NCBI GenBank assembly: GCA_002333095.1
Contig: DDBK01000163.1
Coordinates: 72,639-80,263, forward strand
Direction of reading: 5' to 3'
Length of the DNA: 7,625 nucleotides
Source of the DNA: Cellvibrionales bacterium UBA2034
GTDB taxonomy: Bacteria; Pseudomonadota; Gammaproteobacteria; Pseudomonadales; UBA7239
A model generated the notes under the pieces. That model saw only the letters and a list, made by a program, of their open reading frames with translations, ran no database searches and was not told where the DNA came from. A program made the position numbers and the translations under genes. How positions within the stretch are numbered: position 1 is the stretch's first letter; each line of letters starts with the position of its first letter. Below, one piece after another: positions 6,985-7,625 of this stretch.

Positions 6985-7132
6985 GTGAACCTCAATGCAT
7001 TGTGTGCGTTAGCACAGTGTTTGAATGCGATTGAGGAGGGAAATACGCGAACAGGCATGCCCACAAGTGCGCACACCAGCCGGATGAAGCCCTCCGCTCA
7101 TCGTAGCTAATAGGAACCTTTCGATTCCCGTG
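6985..7132 (-). promoter_or_regulatory. Expression platform of the btuB riboswitch, with an SD-sequestering stem-loop
   Basis: Between the aptamer and the btuB ATG lies a structured leader. Reading the minus strand, GGAATC-GAAA-GGTTCC (7113-7128) is a GNRA-capped hairpin right after P1, and GATGAGC...GCTTCATC (about 7082-7101) is a second hairpin. Nearest the gene, CCTCAAT-C-GCATT (7024-7036) pairs with AATGC-ATTGAGG (6990-7001): 12 bp with one bulged C. Inside this stem sits a smaller hairpin TGTGC-TAAC-GCACA (7003-7016). The right arm contains the whole GAGG Shine-Dalgarno site, so the folded form should block ribosome loading. No U-rich terminator is present, so control is expected at translation rather than termination. 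Minus-strand GGAGGG (7090-7095) could alternatively pair with CCCTCC (7035-7040) and open the base of the sequestering stem. Confidence 0.75.
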
Positions 7133-7348
7133 TGTCGCAGGCCGGTCTCCGGGCTCACAAGTGGTTGGATCAACTTCAAATAGAGGTGTCCAACCGGGCT
7201 GGCGCCTTCCCATGCTTGCGCACAGTGACGTATTGCCAGCTTTTACTTGTTTACCGTTGCGGGGGCAGCGTTGGCATTGCATCCGAAGATGTTCACCAGA
7301 CTTCCCGTTTAACCCCTAAACCAGAGTGGTTTTCAGGGACCTGTTACA
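7133..7348 (-). promoter_or_regulatory. Cobalamin (adenosylcobalamin-type) riboswitch aptamer
   Basis: The minus strand carries the conserved RF00174 core elements in order. They are AGGTC near the 5' P1, AACGGGAAGTCTGGTG (7294-7309), the GCTGCCCCCGCAAC core followed by GGTAA (7251-7269), GTCACTG (7223-7229), GGGAAGGC (7204-7211) and the B12 box GAGCCCGGAGACCGG (7142-7156). P1 can be closed by TGTAACAGG (7340-7348) with CCTGCGACA (7133-7141), containing a 2x2 mismatch. The GGTG...AATGCC loop is enlarged by a small CATC-TTCG-GATG hairpin, and there is a GTTGGA...TCCAAC arm (7167-7194 region) between GGGAAGGC and the B12 box. It lies between cobA and btuB, so binding of a cobalamin should lower btuB expression when B12 is plentiful. 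Preferred ligand form is not determinable by eye. Confidence 0.95.
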
Positions 7349-7356
7349 ACGCGCGC

Positions 7357-7385
7357 ACTGTAACGGGATAGTCAGGAGGGTGCAA
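7357..7385 (-). promoter_or_regulatory. btuB: Candidate sigma-70 promoter for the btuB riboswitch transcript
   Basis: On the minus strand TTGCAC (7380-7385) and TACAGT (7357-7362) are separated by 17 bp. The match is moderate (3/6 and 4/6), but the predicted transcription start near 7350 falls just upstream of the P1 helix of the aptamer (5' end 7348), which is what a dedicated riboswitch promoter should do. The -35 begins 4 bp past the cobA stop codon. Read-through from cobA is an alternative because no terminator is seen between them. Confidence 0.5.
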
Positions 7386-7389
7386 GGCT

Positions 7390-7625
7390 TCAGCGCCAAT
7401 GCAGCTTGTTATGTAGCTGCACTACATCACCGATAATTGTAAGCGTCGGTGCGCTGACTTTTTCAGCAATGACGCGTTCATTGATAGTTGCCAATGTCGC
7501 AATCACCACGCGTTGCTGTGGCGTCGTGCCTTTCTCGACCAGCGCAACCGGTGTAAGTGGACTTCTGCCGTGAGCAATCAGCTGTTCGCAAATGGCTTGC
7601 AGCCCGACCAGCCCCATGTAAAAAA
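7390..7625 (-). CDS. cobA: Uroporphyrinogen-III C-methyltransferase (SUMT), C-terminal part
   Basis: This is the last 78 codons of a minus-strand gene that enters from the right edge. The translation reads FYMGLVGLQAICEQLIAHG, then TPVALVEKGTTPQQRVVIATL, and ends APTLTIIGDVVQLHNKLHWR. These are the C-terminal signatures of SUMT, where 'YMG', 'ALVxxGTTxxQR' and 'APTLxIIGxVVxL' form the SAM-binding and dimer lobe. SUMT methylates uroporphyrinogen III at C2 and C7 to precorrin-2, the branch point to siroheme and cobalamin. Because the N-terminus is missing, a fusion such as CysG cannot be fully excluded, though SUMT is also the C-terminal part of CysG. The gene may serve siroheme for nitrite/sulfite reductase rather than B12; upstream genes would tell. 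Stop TGA is at 7390-7392. Confidence 0.9.
   Translation of the reverse strand, partial: FYMGLVGLQAICEQLIAHGRSPLTPVALVEKGTTPQQRVVIATLATINERVIAEKVSAPTLTIIGDVVQLHNKLHWR

Noticed and set aside
6992..7282. 96-aa open frame on the minus strand across the btuB leader
   Set aside because: It coincides with the highly conserved structured RNA of the cobalamin riboswitch and has no protein-like features.
7132..7371. 79-aa plus-strand open frame across the riboswitch
   Set aside because: It lies antisense to the aptamer core and its sequence is explained by RNA conservation.

Overview
This 7.6-kb window looks like chromosomal DNA from a Gram-negative gammaproteobacterium. An outer-membrane BtuB-type TonB receptor and a periplasm-facing sulfatase-fold transferase show the Gram-negative envelope. 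The pyrophosphate-type phosphofructokinase, PHA-system protein and SUMT next to btuB would fit a cellvibrio-like or related marine/soil lineage, but that placement is inference from gene content and roughly 50% GC, not a phylogenetic result. There are no transposases, tRNAs, rRNAs, CRISPR arrays or prophage genes.

Left part (1-2062): the N-terminal end of an acyl-CoA dehydrogenase gene leaves the window on the minus strand, starting at a GTG. A 184-bp divergent spacer with small direct and inverted repeats separates it from a plus-strand pair. That pair is a PPi-type 6-phosphofructokinase and, 4 bp later, a 91-aa polyhydroxyalkanoic-acid-system protein. Together they suggest central carbon flux and carbon storage.

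Middle (2063-5080): after a short spacer with a good -35-like element come two genes that overlap by 4 bp (ATGA). The first encodes a membrane-anchored beta-propeller protein resembling SMP-30/NHL proteins. The second encodes a five-TM LTA-synthase/MdoB-like phosphoglycerol or phosphoethanolamine transferase. The overlap implies translational coupling and probably a shared role in the periplasm. A perfect symmetric hairpin with A and T tracts then terminates transcription, apparently from both sides.

Right part (5081-7625, minus strand): the end of a uroporphyrinogen-III C-methyltransferase gene (cobA, first step of siroheme/B12 corrin synthesis) is followed by a candidate sigma-70 promoter. 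Next come a full cobalamin riboswitch aptamer, an expression platform whose last stem-loop buries the btuB Shine-Dalgarno sequence, and btuB, the vitamin B12 outer-membrane transporter. The layout supports B12 repression of btuB at the level of translation initiation.

I did not find an obviously new multi-gene system. The points most worth a second look are the propeller/LtaS-like gene pair and the detailed architecture of the btuB riboswitch expression platform.
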